Of a DNA stretch of 64,000 bases, positions 27,979 through 35,103 are shown piece by piece. Under the pieces are notes generated by a model, which did no database searches, was not told the origin of the DNA, and was given only the letters and a program-made list of their open reading frames with translations. This stretch comes from Sphingobium xenophagum NBRC 107872 (GTDB taxonomy: Bacteria; Pseudomonadota; Alphaproteobacteria; Sphingomonadales; Sphingomonadaceae), in assembly GCF_000367345.1 (NCBI RefSeq), contig NZ_BARE01000026.1, forward strand, positions 1-64,000. The letters are read 5' to 3'. How positions within the stretch are numbered: the first letter of the stretch is position 1; each line of letters begins with the position of its first letter. Made by a program: the position numbers and the translations under genes.

Positions 27979-28578
27979 TCAGCCGTGCAGTTTGATCGCG
28001 GTTTCCGCGATCCGGCGGCCCTGATAGCGCGCGCCGTCCAGTTCCTCTTCGGACGGCTGGCGGCTGCCGTCGCTGTCGGCCAGCGTCGTCGCGCCATAGG
28101 GCGATCCGCCGCGCACCTTGTCCACGCCCATCTGGCCCTGGAAGCCATAGTCCAGACCCACGATGGTCATGCCGAAATGCAGCAGGTTGGTGATGATCGA
28201 AAACAGCGTGGTTTCCTGTCCGCCATGCTGGCTGGCGGTCGAGGTGAACGCCCCGCCGACCTTGCCATTGAGCGCGCCGCGCGCCCACAGCCCGCCGGCC
28301 TGGTCCAGGAAGGCCGCCATCTGGCTGGATATGCGGCCAAAACGGGTGCCGGTGCCGACGATGATCGCGTCATAGCCCGCCAACTCTTCCACGCTCGCGA
28401 CCGGGGCGTCCTGATCCAGTTTGAAATGCGCGTTCTTGGCGACTTCGAGCGGTGCGGTTTCGGGTACGCGCTTGATGTCGACCTGCGCGCCCGTGGCGGC
28501 AGCGCCTTCGGCGACTGCCTTGGCCATCGTTTCGACATGCCCATAGGAGGAATAATAGAGAACCAGAACCTTAGCCAT
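27979..28578 (-). CDS. wrbA: NAD(P)H:quinone oxidoreductase, WrbA type
   Basis: A 199-residue flavodoxin-like FMN enzyme that reduces quinones by two electrons and limits redox cycling. [19 protein letters not shown] is the FMN phosphate-binding loop; [30 protein letters not shown] and GLDYGFQGQ are further WrbA signatures. ATG at 28578 has AAGGAG with good spacing. It follows the pirin gene on the same strand, with two hairpins in the 108-bp gap; co-regulation by the divergent LysR-type protein is likely. Confidence 0.93.
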   Translation of the reverse strand: MAKVLVLYYSSYGHVETMAKAVAEGAAATGAQVDIKRVPETAPLEVAKNAHFKLDQDAPVASVEELAGYDAIIVGTGTRFGRISSQMAAFLDQAGGLWARGALNGKVGGAFTSTASQHGGQETTLFSIITNLLHFGMTIVGLDYGFQGQMGVDKVRGGSPYGATTLADSDGSRQPSEEELDGARYQGRRIAETAIKLHG

Positions 28579-28610
28579 GATGTGCTCCTTGGTTGAAGGG
28601 GAGAAGGGGT

Positions 28611-28678
28611 GCCGCCCGCGCAAGGGGAGGGGGAGAATGCGCGGGCGGCGGCCAGCCCGTCCGGGGGGAAGGACGGGC
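28611..28678 (-). promoter_or_regulatory. Two tandem hairpins between pirin and wrbA genes
   Basis: GCCGCCCGCGCA (28611-28622) pairs perfectly with TGCGCGGGCGGC (28638-28649), and GCCCGTCC (28655-28662) with GGACGGGC (28671-28678). Both lie just downstream of the pirin stop and upstream of the wrbA ribosome binding site. They may set the relative amounts of the two products through termination or mRNA stability. No U-run follows, so complete termination is unlikely. Confidence 0.5.
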
Positions 28679-28686
28679 CGGAAAGC

Positions 28687-29406
28687 CTAGATGCTGTCGA
28701 CCAGGACGATTTCGGCATCCTCGATCGCGGTGATGGTGATGGGCGCGCCGCCAATGATCGCCGCGCCATCGCGTGCTTCGAACGTCTCGCCATCGATAGT
28801 GATCCGTCCCGTCGCGGGCACGAGATAGAGATGGCGTCCTTCAGCGCTGTCATAGGTCACGCTCTCACCCGCACGGATGGTGCCGCCCAGCAGGCGCGCG
28901 TCGGCGCGGATACGCAGGGCTTCGGCGTCCTCGTCATAGCCGCTGGCCAGCACGACCAGCTTGCCCGACCGCTCGCCACGCGGAAACGGCTTGGCGCCCC
29001 AGCTTGGGCTGCCGCCGCGTGCGCGCGGGATGACCCAGATCTGGAACAGGGTGGTCGTTACGTCCTCCAGATTATATTCGGCGTGCCGGATGCCGGTGCC
29101 GGCCGACATGACCTGAACATCGCCCGCCTGCGTGCGGCCCTGATTGCCCAGGCTGTCCTTGTGCGTGATCGCGCCGGTGCGGACATAGGTGATGATTTCC
29201 ATGTCGGCATGGGGGTGGGGCGGAAAGCCCGAACGCGGGCCGATCTCGTCATCATTCCATACCCGGATCGCACCCCAGTGCATGCGATCGTCGTCATGAT
29301 AATCGGCGAATGAAAAATGGTGGCGGGCGTTCAGCCAGCCATGATCGGCATGACCCAGCGACGCGAAGGGGCGGCGCTCGATACGGTTTGCGGTATGCGT
29401 GTTCAT
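28687..29406 (-). CDS. Pirin family protein (quercetinase-like bicupin)
   Basis: A 239-residue bicupin. The metal-binding set of pirins is present: PPHPHADMEIITY (two His) and GTGIRHAEYN (His and Glu). The conserved HHFSFADYHD and FQIWVIP motifs support a YhhW/pirin-type quercetin 2,3-dioxygenase-like protein. The physiological substrate is unknown; many bacterial pirins respond to redox or aromatic stress, which fits the WrbA quinone reductase downstream. It is divergent from a LysR regulator with a strongly symmetrical 105-bp intergenic region. Confidence 0.9.
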   Translation of the reverse strand: MNTHTANRIERRPFASLGHADHGWLNARHHFSFADYHDDDRMHWGAIRVWNDDEIGPRSGFPPHPHADMEIITYVRTGAITHKDSLGNQGRTQAGDVQVMSAGTGIRHAEYNLEDVTTTLFQIWVIPRARGGSPSWGAKPFPRGERSGKLVVLASGYDEDAEALRIRADARLLGGTIRAGESVTYDSAEGRHLYLVPATGRITIDGETFEARDGAAIIGGAPITITAIEDAEIVLVDSI

Positions 29407-29472
29407 ATCCTTGCCTTTCCAAATATCGACCGGACTTCCGGCTTGCTTTCCGCCAATCTAGTGATCAGGATC

Positions 29473-29508
29473 GTTTCCGAAACACGCAGCATCGAAACGG
29501 ATTGTTTC
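29473..29508. promoter_or_regulatory. Double palindromic operator between pirin and lysR genes
   Basis: GTTTCCGAAAC (29473-29483) is a perfect inverted repeat. Eleven bases later GAAAC (29494-29498) and GTTTC (29504-29508) form a second one around a 5-bp centre. Four copies of the same pentamer in alternating orientation in a divergent LysR promoter are a good candidate for the regulator's recognition and activation sites. Confidence 0.65.
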
Positions 29509-29511
29509 CCC

Positions 29512-30405
29512 ATGCGACTACCTGATTTTGAGGCCTGGGCGATGTTCGCCGCCGTGGTCGAACATCGCAGCTTCACCGACGCGGCCAGGGCGCTAAGCGT
29601 GTCGAAAGCCACCGTGTCCAAGGCCGTGACCCGGCTGGAAGAGCATCTGGATACCAGCCTGTTCAACCGCACCAGCCGCCGTCTGGCGCTGACCGAAAGC
29701 GGCAAGAGGCTGGCCGACCATGCCCATCGCATATTGGCCGAAGGGCAGGCGGCGGAGGAAGCCGCGCGCGAGGAAACCGCCGACCTGTCGGGTGTCGTCC
29801 GGCTTGGCGCGCCGATGAGCTTTGGCCTGTTGCGCATCGCCCCGCTGATCGCCCGCTTCACGCAGGAACATCCGCTGGTCGATATCGACCTGCATCTGTC
29901 CGACGCGCATATCGACCTTGTCGAAATGGGACTGGATGCGACCATCCGCATCGCCGACATGCCCGACAGTTCGCTCCGCGCCCGCCGTCTGGCCGACGTG
30001 GATATTCATGTCGTCGCGTCACCCGCCTATCTGGCGGCGCGAGGACGGCCCATGCATCCGTCCGATCTGAGCGGTCATGACTGCTTCTGCTATTCCAACG
30101 TCACCACGCCGGACGTGTGGCGCTTTGCCGGACCGGGGCAACAAAATGTGGTGGTGCAGGTCCGATCGCGCCTGACCGTCAATAGCGGCGACGCGATGTT
30201 GCCGGCCCTGCGCGCCGGCGTCGGCATCGCCCGGCTGCCCGATTTCATCGTGGGTGAAGCGCTGGCCAGCGGCGAATTGGAGGAGGTGCTGGTCGATTGG
30301 CGCGCGCCGCCCTTTGGCCTCCATCTCGTCACGCCGCCGTCGCGATTGCGCCCCGCCCGCGTCGATGCGCTGCTGGATTTCATCACCCGCCACCATGGCT
30401 GCTGA
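29512..30405 (+). CDS. LysR-family transcriptional regulator of the pirin-wrbA operon (predicted)
   Basis: A 297-residue LysR-type regulator. The N-terminal winged helix-turn-helix covers about residues 1-60 (EHRSFTDAARALSVSKATVS, then RLEEHLDTSLFNRTSRR). The effector domain follows with VRLGAPMSFGLLRIAPL and the DVDIHVVASPAYL hinge region, resembling the CrgA/YhjC-type branch. ATG at 29512 starts the domain exactly; the frame reads upstream through the operator. Divergent placement implies control of the pirin and wrbA genes and of itself. Confidence 0.9.
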   Translation: MRLPDFEAWAMFAAVVEHRSFTDAARALSVSKATVSKAVTRLEEHLDTSLFNRTSRRLALTESGKRLADHAHRILAEGQAAEEAAREETADLSGVVRLGAPMSFGLLRIAPLIARFTQEHPLVDIDLHLSDAHIDLVEMGLDATIRIADMPDSSLRARRLADVDIHVVASPAYLAARGRPMHPSDLSGHDCFCYSNVTTPDVWRFAGPGQQNVVVQVRSRLTVNSGDAMLPALRAGVGIARLPDFIVGEALASGELEEVLVDWRAPPFGLHLVTPPSRLRPARVDALLDFITRHHGC

Positions 30406-30421
30406 TGCTCGTTTCGCAGGT

Positions 30422-30525
30422 GAATCATTCTTGACTCGCGGAGAATCGTTTCGGCCTCAACTCTTTGTAAATAGATTCGTTTTTTGGCGACTCGTGGATT
30501 TCTGCGGGTTAGCGAAAAATTAACC
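30422..30525 (+). promoter_or_regulatory. ctrA promoter region with five GANTC sites and a CtrA-like box
   Basis: Five GANTC (CcrM methylation) sites occur at 30422, 30433, 30443, 30474 and 30489, all within 72 bp. They are followed by TTAG-N7-TTAACC at 30509-30525, one base off the CtrA box TTAA-N7-TTAAC. A further GGTTAA lies at 30547-30552. This is the arrangement expected for methylation-dependent activation (GcrA/CcrM) and autoregulation of ctrA in alphaproteobacteria. Confidence 0.7.
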
Positions 30526-30613
30526 TTTGTCCTTCAGAAGTTTTTTGGTTAATGAATTGGAGTAGATGCCGTTCTGGTGGGGTGAACGGACCTGCGACGC
30601 AAAGGGGCTTCAC

Positions 30614-31321
30614 ATGCGCGTGCTGCTGATTGAGGATGAACCGACCACCGCCAAGGCGATTGAGCTTATGCTCACGACCGAAGGTTTCAATGTCTACACA
30701 ACCGATCTGGGCGAGGAAGGTCTCGATCTCGGCAAGCTGTATGATTACGACATCATCTGCCTGGATCTCAACCTGCCCGACATGCACGGCTATGACGTGC
30801 TGAAGAAGCTCCGCGCTGCCAAGGTGCAGACGCCGGTGCTGATCCTGTCGGGTATTGCCGAAATGGACAGCAAGGTCCGCTCCTTCGGCTTTGGCGCCGA
30901 CGATTATGTGACCAAGCCCTTCCATCGCGAAGAGCTTATCGCCCGCATCCACGCCGTGGTGCGCCGGTCGAAGGGCCATTCGCAATCGGTCATCCGTACC
31001 GGCAAGCTGGCCGTCAACCTGGACGCCAAGACGGTGGAAGTGGACGGTAACCGCGTTCACCTGACCGGCAAGGAATATGCCATGCTGGAGCTGCTCTCGC
31101 TCCGCAAGGGCACGACCCTGACCAAGGAAATGTTCCTCAACCATCTTTATGGCGGGATGGACGAGCCGGAACTCAAGATCATCGACGTGTTCATCTGCAA
31201 GCTGCGCAAGAAACTGGCGCTGGCCTGCAACGGCGACAATTATATCGAAACCGTCTGGGGCCGTGGCTATGTGCTGCGCGATCCGGAAGAGGCGCTGGAA
31301 GAACAGGCCAAGGTCGCCTGA
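30614..31321 (+). CDS. ctrA: Cell-cycle response regulator CtrA
   Basis: A 235-residue OmpR-type response regulator. The receiver domain (1-120) has [20 protein letters not shown], the phospho-acceptor Asp51 in [15 protein letters not shown], and [19 protein letters not shown]. The winged-helix domain begins near 130 ([17 protein letters not shown]) and closes with [11 protein letters not shown]. Position 51 and the very high conservation identify CtrA, the master regulator of cell division, motility and replication control in alphaproteobacteria. ATG at 30614 is correct; the upstream in-frame extension is not conserved-looking. The promoter carries clustered GANTC sites. It is followed by a strong terminator. 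Confidence 0.95.
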   Translation: MRVLLIEDEPTTAKAIELMLTTEGFNVYTTDLGEEGLDLGKLYDYDIICLDLNLPDMHGYDVLKKLRAAKVQTPVLILSGIAEMDSKVRSFGFGADDYVTKPFHREELIARIHAVVRRSKGHSQSVIRTGKLAVNLDAKTVEVDGNRVHLTGKEYAMLELLSLRKGTTLTKEMFLNHLYGGMDEPELKIIDVFICKLRKKLALACNGDNYIETVWGRGYVLRDPEEALEEQAKVA

Positions 31322-31356
31322 CGCTTTCGCGCGTCATGCGCTAAACGGGGGGGTGT

Positions 31357-31391
31357 AAAGGCCGGTGATCCGACAGGATCATCGGCCTTTT
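31357..31391 (+). terminator. Rho-independent terminator of ctrA
   Basis: AAAGGCCGGTGATCC (31357-31371), a 4-nt loop, and GGATCATCGGCCTTTT (31376-31391) form a long near-perfect stem, with a G-T pair and a T-rich end. It lies 35 bp after the ctrA stop. Confidence 0.85.
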
Positions 31392-31459
31392 CCGTTGTGA
31401 CGGGGCCGGGCCTGCCATAGGAGAATGTCCGCCAAGGATATAATTTCCCAGGAGAGGCC

Positions 31460-32407
31460 ATGACGACCCGCCATCTGATTGATCCAGAAATCGTCCCCGT
31501 GCTCGATTTTCTGCCAGATCTGGACTTGAGCCACGATGCGCTGCCGATCATGCGGGCGGGCATGGCTGCGATGGAACGGCCTGGGCCGGTGGCAATTCCC
31601 GACATTCGCATGATCCCCGGTCGCGATGGCGCGCCGGATGTGCCGCTTCATATCTTCAATGCCGATCCTGCCGGTCGGCCCCGTCCAGCCATATTGCACA
31701 TCCATGGCGGTGGAATGGTGATGGGGACGGCTGATGCGGCGAGCCGCTCGATCGGGCCGATGGCAGAGGCCATGGGGTTCGTCGCCGCCTCCGTCGATTA
31801 TCGACTGGCGCCCGAAACAGCCTTTCCGGGGCCACAGGAGGATTGCTACGCCGCGATCGAGTGGATGGTGGCACAGGCCGATACGCTTGGCATCGATCCG
31901 CAGCGCATCGTCGTGTTGGGGGAAAGCGCCGGTGGCGGGCTGGCGGCGGCGCTTGCGCTGATGGTGCGGGACCGGGGCGACATGGCGCTGGCGGGACAAA
32001 TCCTCATCTATCCCATGCTGGACCATCGCACCGGCGGAGCGGAATGTCGCTGGCAATCGGCAGGCACCGGCGAATTCATCTGGACACGCGCTTCCAACCA
32101 GTTTTGCTGGGACGCATTGCGCGGCGATTATGGCTGCGACGATGCGCGCAAGGGCTGGTTCTCTCCGGCGCTGGCGGATGATCTGGCTGGATTGCCGCCG
32201 ACCTATGTGGCGGTCGGGGCGCTCGATCTGTTTCTCGACGAGGATCTGGATTTCGTACGGCGTCTGGCCGGGGCAGAGGTGCCGGTGGAATGTCATGTCT
32301 ATCCGGGCGCGATCCATGCTTTCGACATCGTGGCGACCGCGCGCGTCGCGCAGCAATCGCGCAATGACCTGACCGGCGCAATCCGCCGGATGCTTGCCCT
32401 CGATTGA
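31460..32407 (+). CDS. Alpha/beta hydrolase, HSL-type carboxylesterase
   Basis: A 315-residue esterase of the hormone-sensitive-lipase family (bacterial family IV). ILHIHGGGMVMG is the oxyanion HGGG motif, VLGESAGGGLAAAL carries the nucleophilic Ser, AVGALDLFLDED the Asp, and PGAIHAFD the His. It should hydrolyse short-chain or bulky esters in the cytoplasm; there is no signal peptide. ATG at 31460 has AGGAGA nearby. It stands alone between two terminators. Confidence 0.92.
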   Translation: MTTRHLIDPEIVPVLDFLPDLDLSHDALPIMRAGMAAMERPGPVAIPDIRMIPGRDGAPDVPLHIFNADPAGRPRPAILHIHGGGMVMGTADAASRSIGPMAEAMGFVAASVDYRLAPETAFPGPQEDCYAAIEWMVAQADTLGIDPQRIVVLGESAGGGLAAALALMVRDRGDMALAGQILIYPMLDHRTGGAECRWQSAGTGEFIWTRASNQFCWDALRGDYGCDDARKGWFSPALADDLAGLPPTYVAVGALDLFLDEDLDFVRRLAGAEVPVECHVYPGAIHAFDIVATARVAQQSRNDLTGAIRRMLALD

Positions 32408-32416
32408 CGCAAAAAT

Positions 32417-32447
32417 GGGCCGACGATCCGGTCTGGATCGTCGGCCC
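32417..32447. terminator. Bidirectional terminator between esterase and LEA-like gene
   Basis: GGGCCGACGATCC (32417-32429) pairs perfectly with GGATCGTCGGCCC (32435-32447). On the minus strand the stem is followed by a run of T residues, so it terminates the leftward LEA-like repeat gene and probably also the esterase transcript. Confidence 0.75.
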
Positions 32448-32513
32448 GGTCAGGCGACGGGGCGGGATATGACGGCTTGGAACTTGGCCGCCATCCCCCT
32501 TTCCCCTGCGGGG

Positions 32514-33143
32514 TCAATCTTCCGCCTGACTTTCAGGAGCGGCGCTGGTCGAACCAGCAGTTTGTCCACCCCCTGAAACCTGGCCGCTGGCGTCGATCGA
32601 TGCAGCGCCGTTCACAGCGCCGGTTGCGTTGCCAACGGTCGATCCTGCCCGATCACGAACCGCGCCAACGGCCTGTCCAGCCCGGTCCTTGGTTGTACTG
32701 ACGGCACCGTTCGCACGATCCCGTACTGCCCCGACGCCATTCGCGGCCCGATCACGCACATTGCCCACGGCGTTACGCGCATCGCTGGTACCCAGCGTGT
32801 CGACCGCCAGGCTGCCGCCCGCCGATCCGCTGGCCGAACCCGACGCGCTGCCGCTGCGGCTCTTGTCCCGGCGGGTCAGCGAACCGCTGGCATTGCCATC
32901 GGCCCGGCCATTGCCCGATCCGCTCGCGCCGACCCGGCCATTGTTTAGGTCGATGCTGCGGTCGAGGCCGATGCCACCGCTGCCCGACCCGCCCAGCGTG
33001 CCGCCCAAGCTGCTGCCTACGCCGCCGATCGACCCGCCCAGCAGACCGCCACCGCCGCCGCCGCCGCCCAGCAACTGGGCCGATGCGGGAACCGCGGTCA
33101 GCGTTGCGATACAGGCCGCCGCGATCATGAACTTGCTCTTCAT
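32514..33143 (-). CDS. Exported Gly-rich protein with five tandem 11-residue LEA-like repeats
   Basis: I do not recognise a named family. The 209-residue protein has a signal peptide (MIAAACIATLTAVPASA), then a glycine-rich stretch starting QLLGG (23-62). A Ser/Gly-rich region with a basic patch (LTRRDKSRSGS) follows. Residues 126-180 are five exact tandem 11-mers: VGNVRDRAANG, VGAVRDRANGA, VSTTKDRAGQA, VGAVRDRAGST and VGNATGAVNGA. Eleven-residue Ala-rich repeats with a charged R/K-D-R core recall group 3 LEA (desiccation) proteins. A Ser/Gly/Gln tail ends in acidic residues. ATG at 33143 has AAGGAG. Upstream lies a motif shared with the nearby sigma-factor promoter, suggesting common control. 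Function is unknown; a stress-related envelope role is inference. Confidence 0.75.
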   Translation of the reverse strand: MKSKFMIAAACIATLTAVPASAQLLGGGGGGGGLLGGSIGGVGSSLGGTLGGSGSGGIGLDRSIDLNNGRVGASGSGNGRADGNASGSLTRRDKSRSGSASGSASGSAGGSLAVDTLGTSDARNAVGNVRDRAANGVGAVRDRANGAVSTTKDRAGQAVGAVRDRAGSTVGNATGAVNGAASIDASGQVSGGGQTAGSTSAAPESQAED

Positions 33144-33182
33144 CGCTTGTCTCCTTGTTGACTGTCGATGCAATGCAGGGAC

Positions 33183-33209
33183 AACGGGAGGAGACAGGCG
33201 TTTAATCCC
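33183..33209 (-). promoter_or_regulatory. Candidate ECF sigma-dependent promoter of the LEA-like gene
   Basis: Reading the minus strand, GGGATTAAACG (33209-33199) is followed 13 bases after the AAC by CGTT (33186-33183). The divergent sigma/protease promoter at 34559-34592 has GGGATGAAACG with the same 13-base spacing to CGTT in both directions. The predicted start of transcription would lie about 30 bp before the ATG. Confidence 0.5.
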
Positions 33210-33242
33210 GCGCTGGCGGAAAAAATCGTAACCGATTAAAAA

Positions 33243-34487
33243 TCAGTCATTATTTCTGCATGTGGCGCAGATGATGCCCTTGCCGAAGCCGCGCGCCTTG
33301 CCCTTTGGCGCCTCCGCTTCAGCCAGCAGCGCATTCAGGCTGCCCCGCACCAGCAGCCGCCCCGCGACCAGCGGCGCGGCAAAGCTGGTGCCGCGCACCG
33401 CGCCCTTGCCGCCGTCACTGCGCGCTGCGTTCAGGTCCGCACCCGGTGCGGCAAAATCGACATGGGCGGCGCGGCCTGCTTCGGGCAACAGGCGTCCGCG
33501 TCCGTCAATGCCGGTGACGGCGACCACATCCGCATAGGAAGCGGGGTAGGCGGGCGGTGCTGCCGGGCCGTCATTACCCACCGCTGCGACCACTGTGACG
33601 CCCTTGTCGCGCGCCAGCCGGATCGCCCCTGCCAATAGCGGATTGTCCGGTCCGACCAGACTGACCGTGACGACCGGCACGCCGCGCGCCGCCATCCATC
33701 CCAGCGCGCGCACGATCGCAAAGGCGCCGCCGCCTGCGGGATCATCGCCATAGACGTCCGCGACCAGCAGGGGCGCACCCGGCGCTGCGCCGCGCACGCT
33801 GCCTGTCCCGCTGATCAGCGAAGCGACCGCCGTGCCATGGGCGCTTGCGCGCGGCGCACCACGCGCGAAGCCATGCTGTTCGACCGGCCCGGTCAGCGCC
33901 GGATGGCGCGCGACGCCGCCGTCGATCAGTCCCGCTGCGCCGCGCCCGACCGTACCGCCTCTAGCCAGTAGCCCCGCAGCCGCGCCATTGGCCGACCCGC
34001 CGAGGAAGTAGAGATTGTCGGCGCTCGCCTGCGCCCTGGGCGCGATCCTGCGCACATCCTTCAGCGCCCGCGCCAGACTGCGGCCCTGCGGCACTTGCAA
34101 TCGTGCAATGGTCAAGTCCAGCCCGTCCACGGCCTCGTTCTCCACGCCAAAACCCGCGGCTTTGAGCGCGTCGAGACTGGCGGCATCCGCGCCGGTCAGC
34201 AATATCACTCCCCGCCGCGCCGGTTCGCGCCGGTCGTCCAGTTCGACCCTGTCGCCATGCCGCTGCAGCAGATCGCCCGCCCGTGTCGCGCGCGCCGCCA
34301 CCAGCCGGTCGGCCAGCCGCGCCGGGGACAGGCGCTCCAGTCCGCTGCCCTCGACCAGCCCGTCGACCCGGTTCAGCACATCGGGCACCATCTGACCCAC
34401 AGGCCCGCTGCCGCCCAGCAGTTGTGCCTGTGCGCCCGGCGCAATCAGGATCAGCCCGGCGATCATCCAGGGGCGGGTCAATTTCAT
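33243..34487 (-). CDS. Exported S8 (subtilisin-like) serine protease
   Basis: A 414-residue protein with a signal peptide (MIAGLILIAPGAQA) and a mature N-terminus QLLGG. A propeptide-like region runs to about 150, with VILLTGADAASLDALKAAG resembling an I9-type inhibitor fold. The subtilisin triad is intact: Asp189 (AGLIDGGVA), His217 (SAHGTAVASLI) and Ser368 (VRGTSFAAPLVAG), with Asn304 (AAVGNDGPA) for the oxyanion hole. The C-terminal end has a CxxC pair (IICATCRNND). ATG at 34487 fits the signal peptide; the earlier in-frame ATG at 34526 is less likely. It is divergent from the ECF sigma gene and shares its palindromic promoter, so it is probably a target of that sigma factor. Confidence 0.85.
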   Translation of the reverse strand: MKLTRPWMIAGLILIAPGAQAQLLGGSGPVGQMVPDVLNRVDGLVEGSGLERLSPARLADRLVAARATRAGDLLQRHGDRVELDDRREPARRGVILLTGADAASLDALKAAGFGVENEAVDGLDLTIARLQVPQGRSLARALKDVRRIAPRAQASADNLYFLGGSANGAAAGLLARGGTVGRGAAGLIDGGVARHPALTGPVEQHGFARGAPRASAHGTAVASLISGTGSVRGAAPGAPLLVADVYGDDPAGGGAFAIVRALGWMAARGVPVVTVSLVGPDNPLLAGAIRLARDKGVTVVAAVGNDGPAAPPAYPASYADVVAVTGIDGRGRLLPEAGRAAHVDFAAPGADLNAARSDGGKGAVRGTSFAAPLVAGRLLVRGSLNALLAEAEAPKGKARGFGKGIICATCRNND

Positions 34488-34558
34488 GGCGTCGTCACCG
34501 GTCCTTTCGGGTGCATAATGATCCATCGCACGAATATTTCCGTTTTTTCCTCGGCTGT

Positions 34559-34592
34559 GGGATGAAACGACCGGGCAGGCTCGTTTCATCCC
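34559..34592. promoter_or_regulatory. Perfect 12-bp palindrome in the divergent sigma factor/protease promoter
   Basis: GGGATGAAACGA (34559-34570) and TCGTTTCATCCC (34581-34592) are exact reverse complements around a 10-bp centre. Each arm can serve as an ECF -35-like element facing outward, with the opposite arm supplying CGTT 13 bases after AAC. The geometry would give symmetric divergent promoters for the sigma factor (+) and the S8 protease (-). Confidence 0.65.
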
Positions 34593-34614
34593 AGGAACAT
34601 TGTACGGAGGCCCG

Positions 34615-35103
34615 ATGTCGTTCGAGCATGATTTGCTGGCGATCCTGCCCAGGTTGCGGCGCTTTGCCGCCAGCCTGTCGCGCGATCGTGCCGATGGCGA
34701 CGATCTGTGTCAGGCTGCGCTGGAGCGGGCGCTCAAGGCGCGCGACCAATGGCAGCCGGGCACGCGCCTCGACAGCTGGATATATCGGATCATGCGCAAC
34801 CTGTGGATCGACGAAGCCCGCGCGCGCCAGCGGGCGGCCAGGACATTCGCGCCGGAAGAAGCGGGCGAGCATGTCGGTCATGCCGGCGATCATGACATCG
34901 AAACGCATATGCACCTGTCCGACGTGGATCGGGCGATGCAGGCGCTGCCGGATGAACAGCGCGAAGCCATTGCGCTCGTGCTGGTGGAGGGCCTGTCCTA
35001 CAAGGAGGCCGCCGCCGTGCTGGGGGTGCCGATGGGGACGCTGACATCGCGGCTGGTGCGCGGACGCGGGGCGCTCATTGAACTGATGGGGGAAGCGGCA
35101 TGA
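34615..35103 (+). CDS. ECF RNA polymerase sigma factor
   Basis: A 162-residue group IV sigma factor. Region 2 covers about 10-75 (ILPRLRRFAASLSRDRADGD, then SWIYRIMRNLWIDEARAR) and region 4 about 105-155 (ALPDEQREAIALVLVEGLSY, then PMGTLTSRLVRGR). No extra C-terminal domain is present. ATG at 34615 has an ACGGAGG ribosome binding site. The stop overlaps the ATG of the anti-sigma gene, the usual sigma/anti-sigma coupling. The palindrome upstream may be its own promoter. The exact ECF group is not assigned. Confidence 0.92.
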   Translation: MSFEHDLLAILPRLRRFAASLSRDRADGDDLCQAALERALKARDQWQPGTRLDSWIYRIMRNLWIDEARARQRAARTFAPEEAGEHVGHAGDHDIETHMHLSDVDRAMQALPDEQREAIALVLVEGLSYKEAAAVLGVPMGTLTSRLVRGRGALIELMGEAA

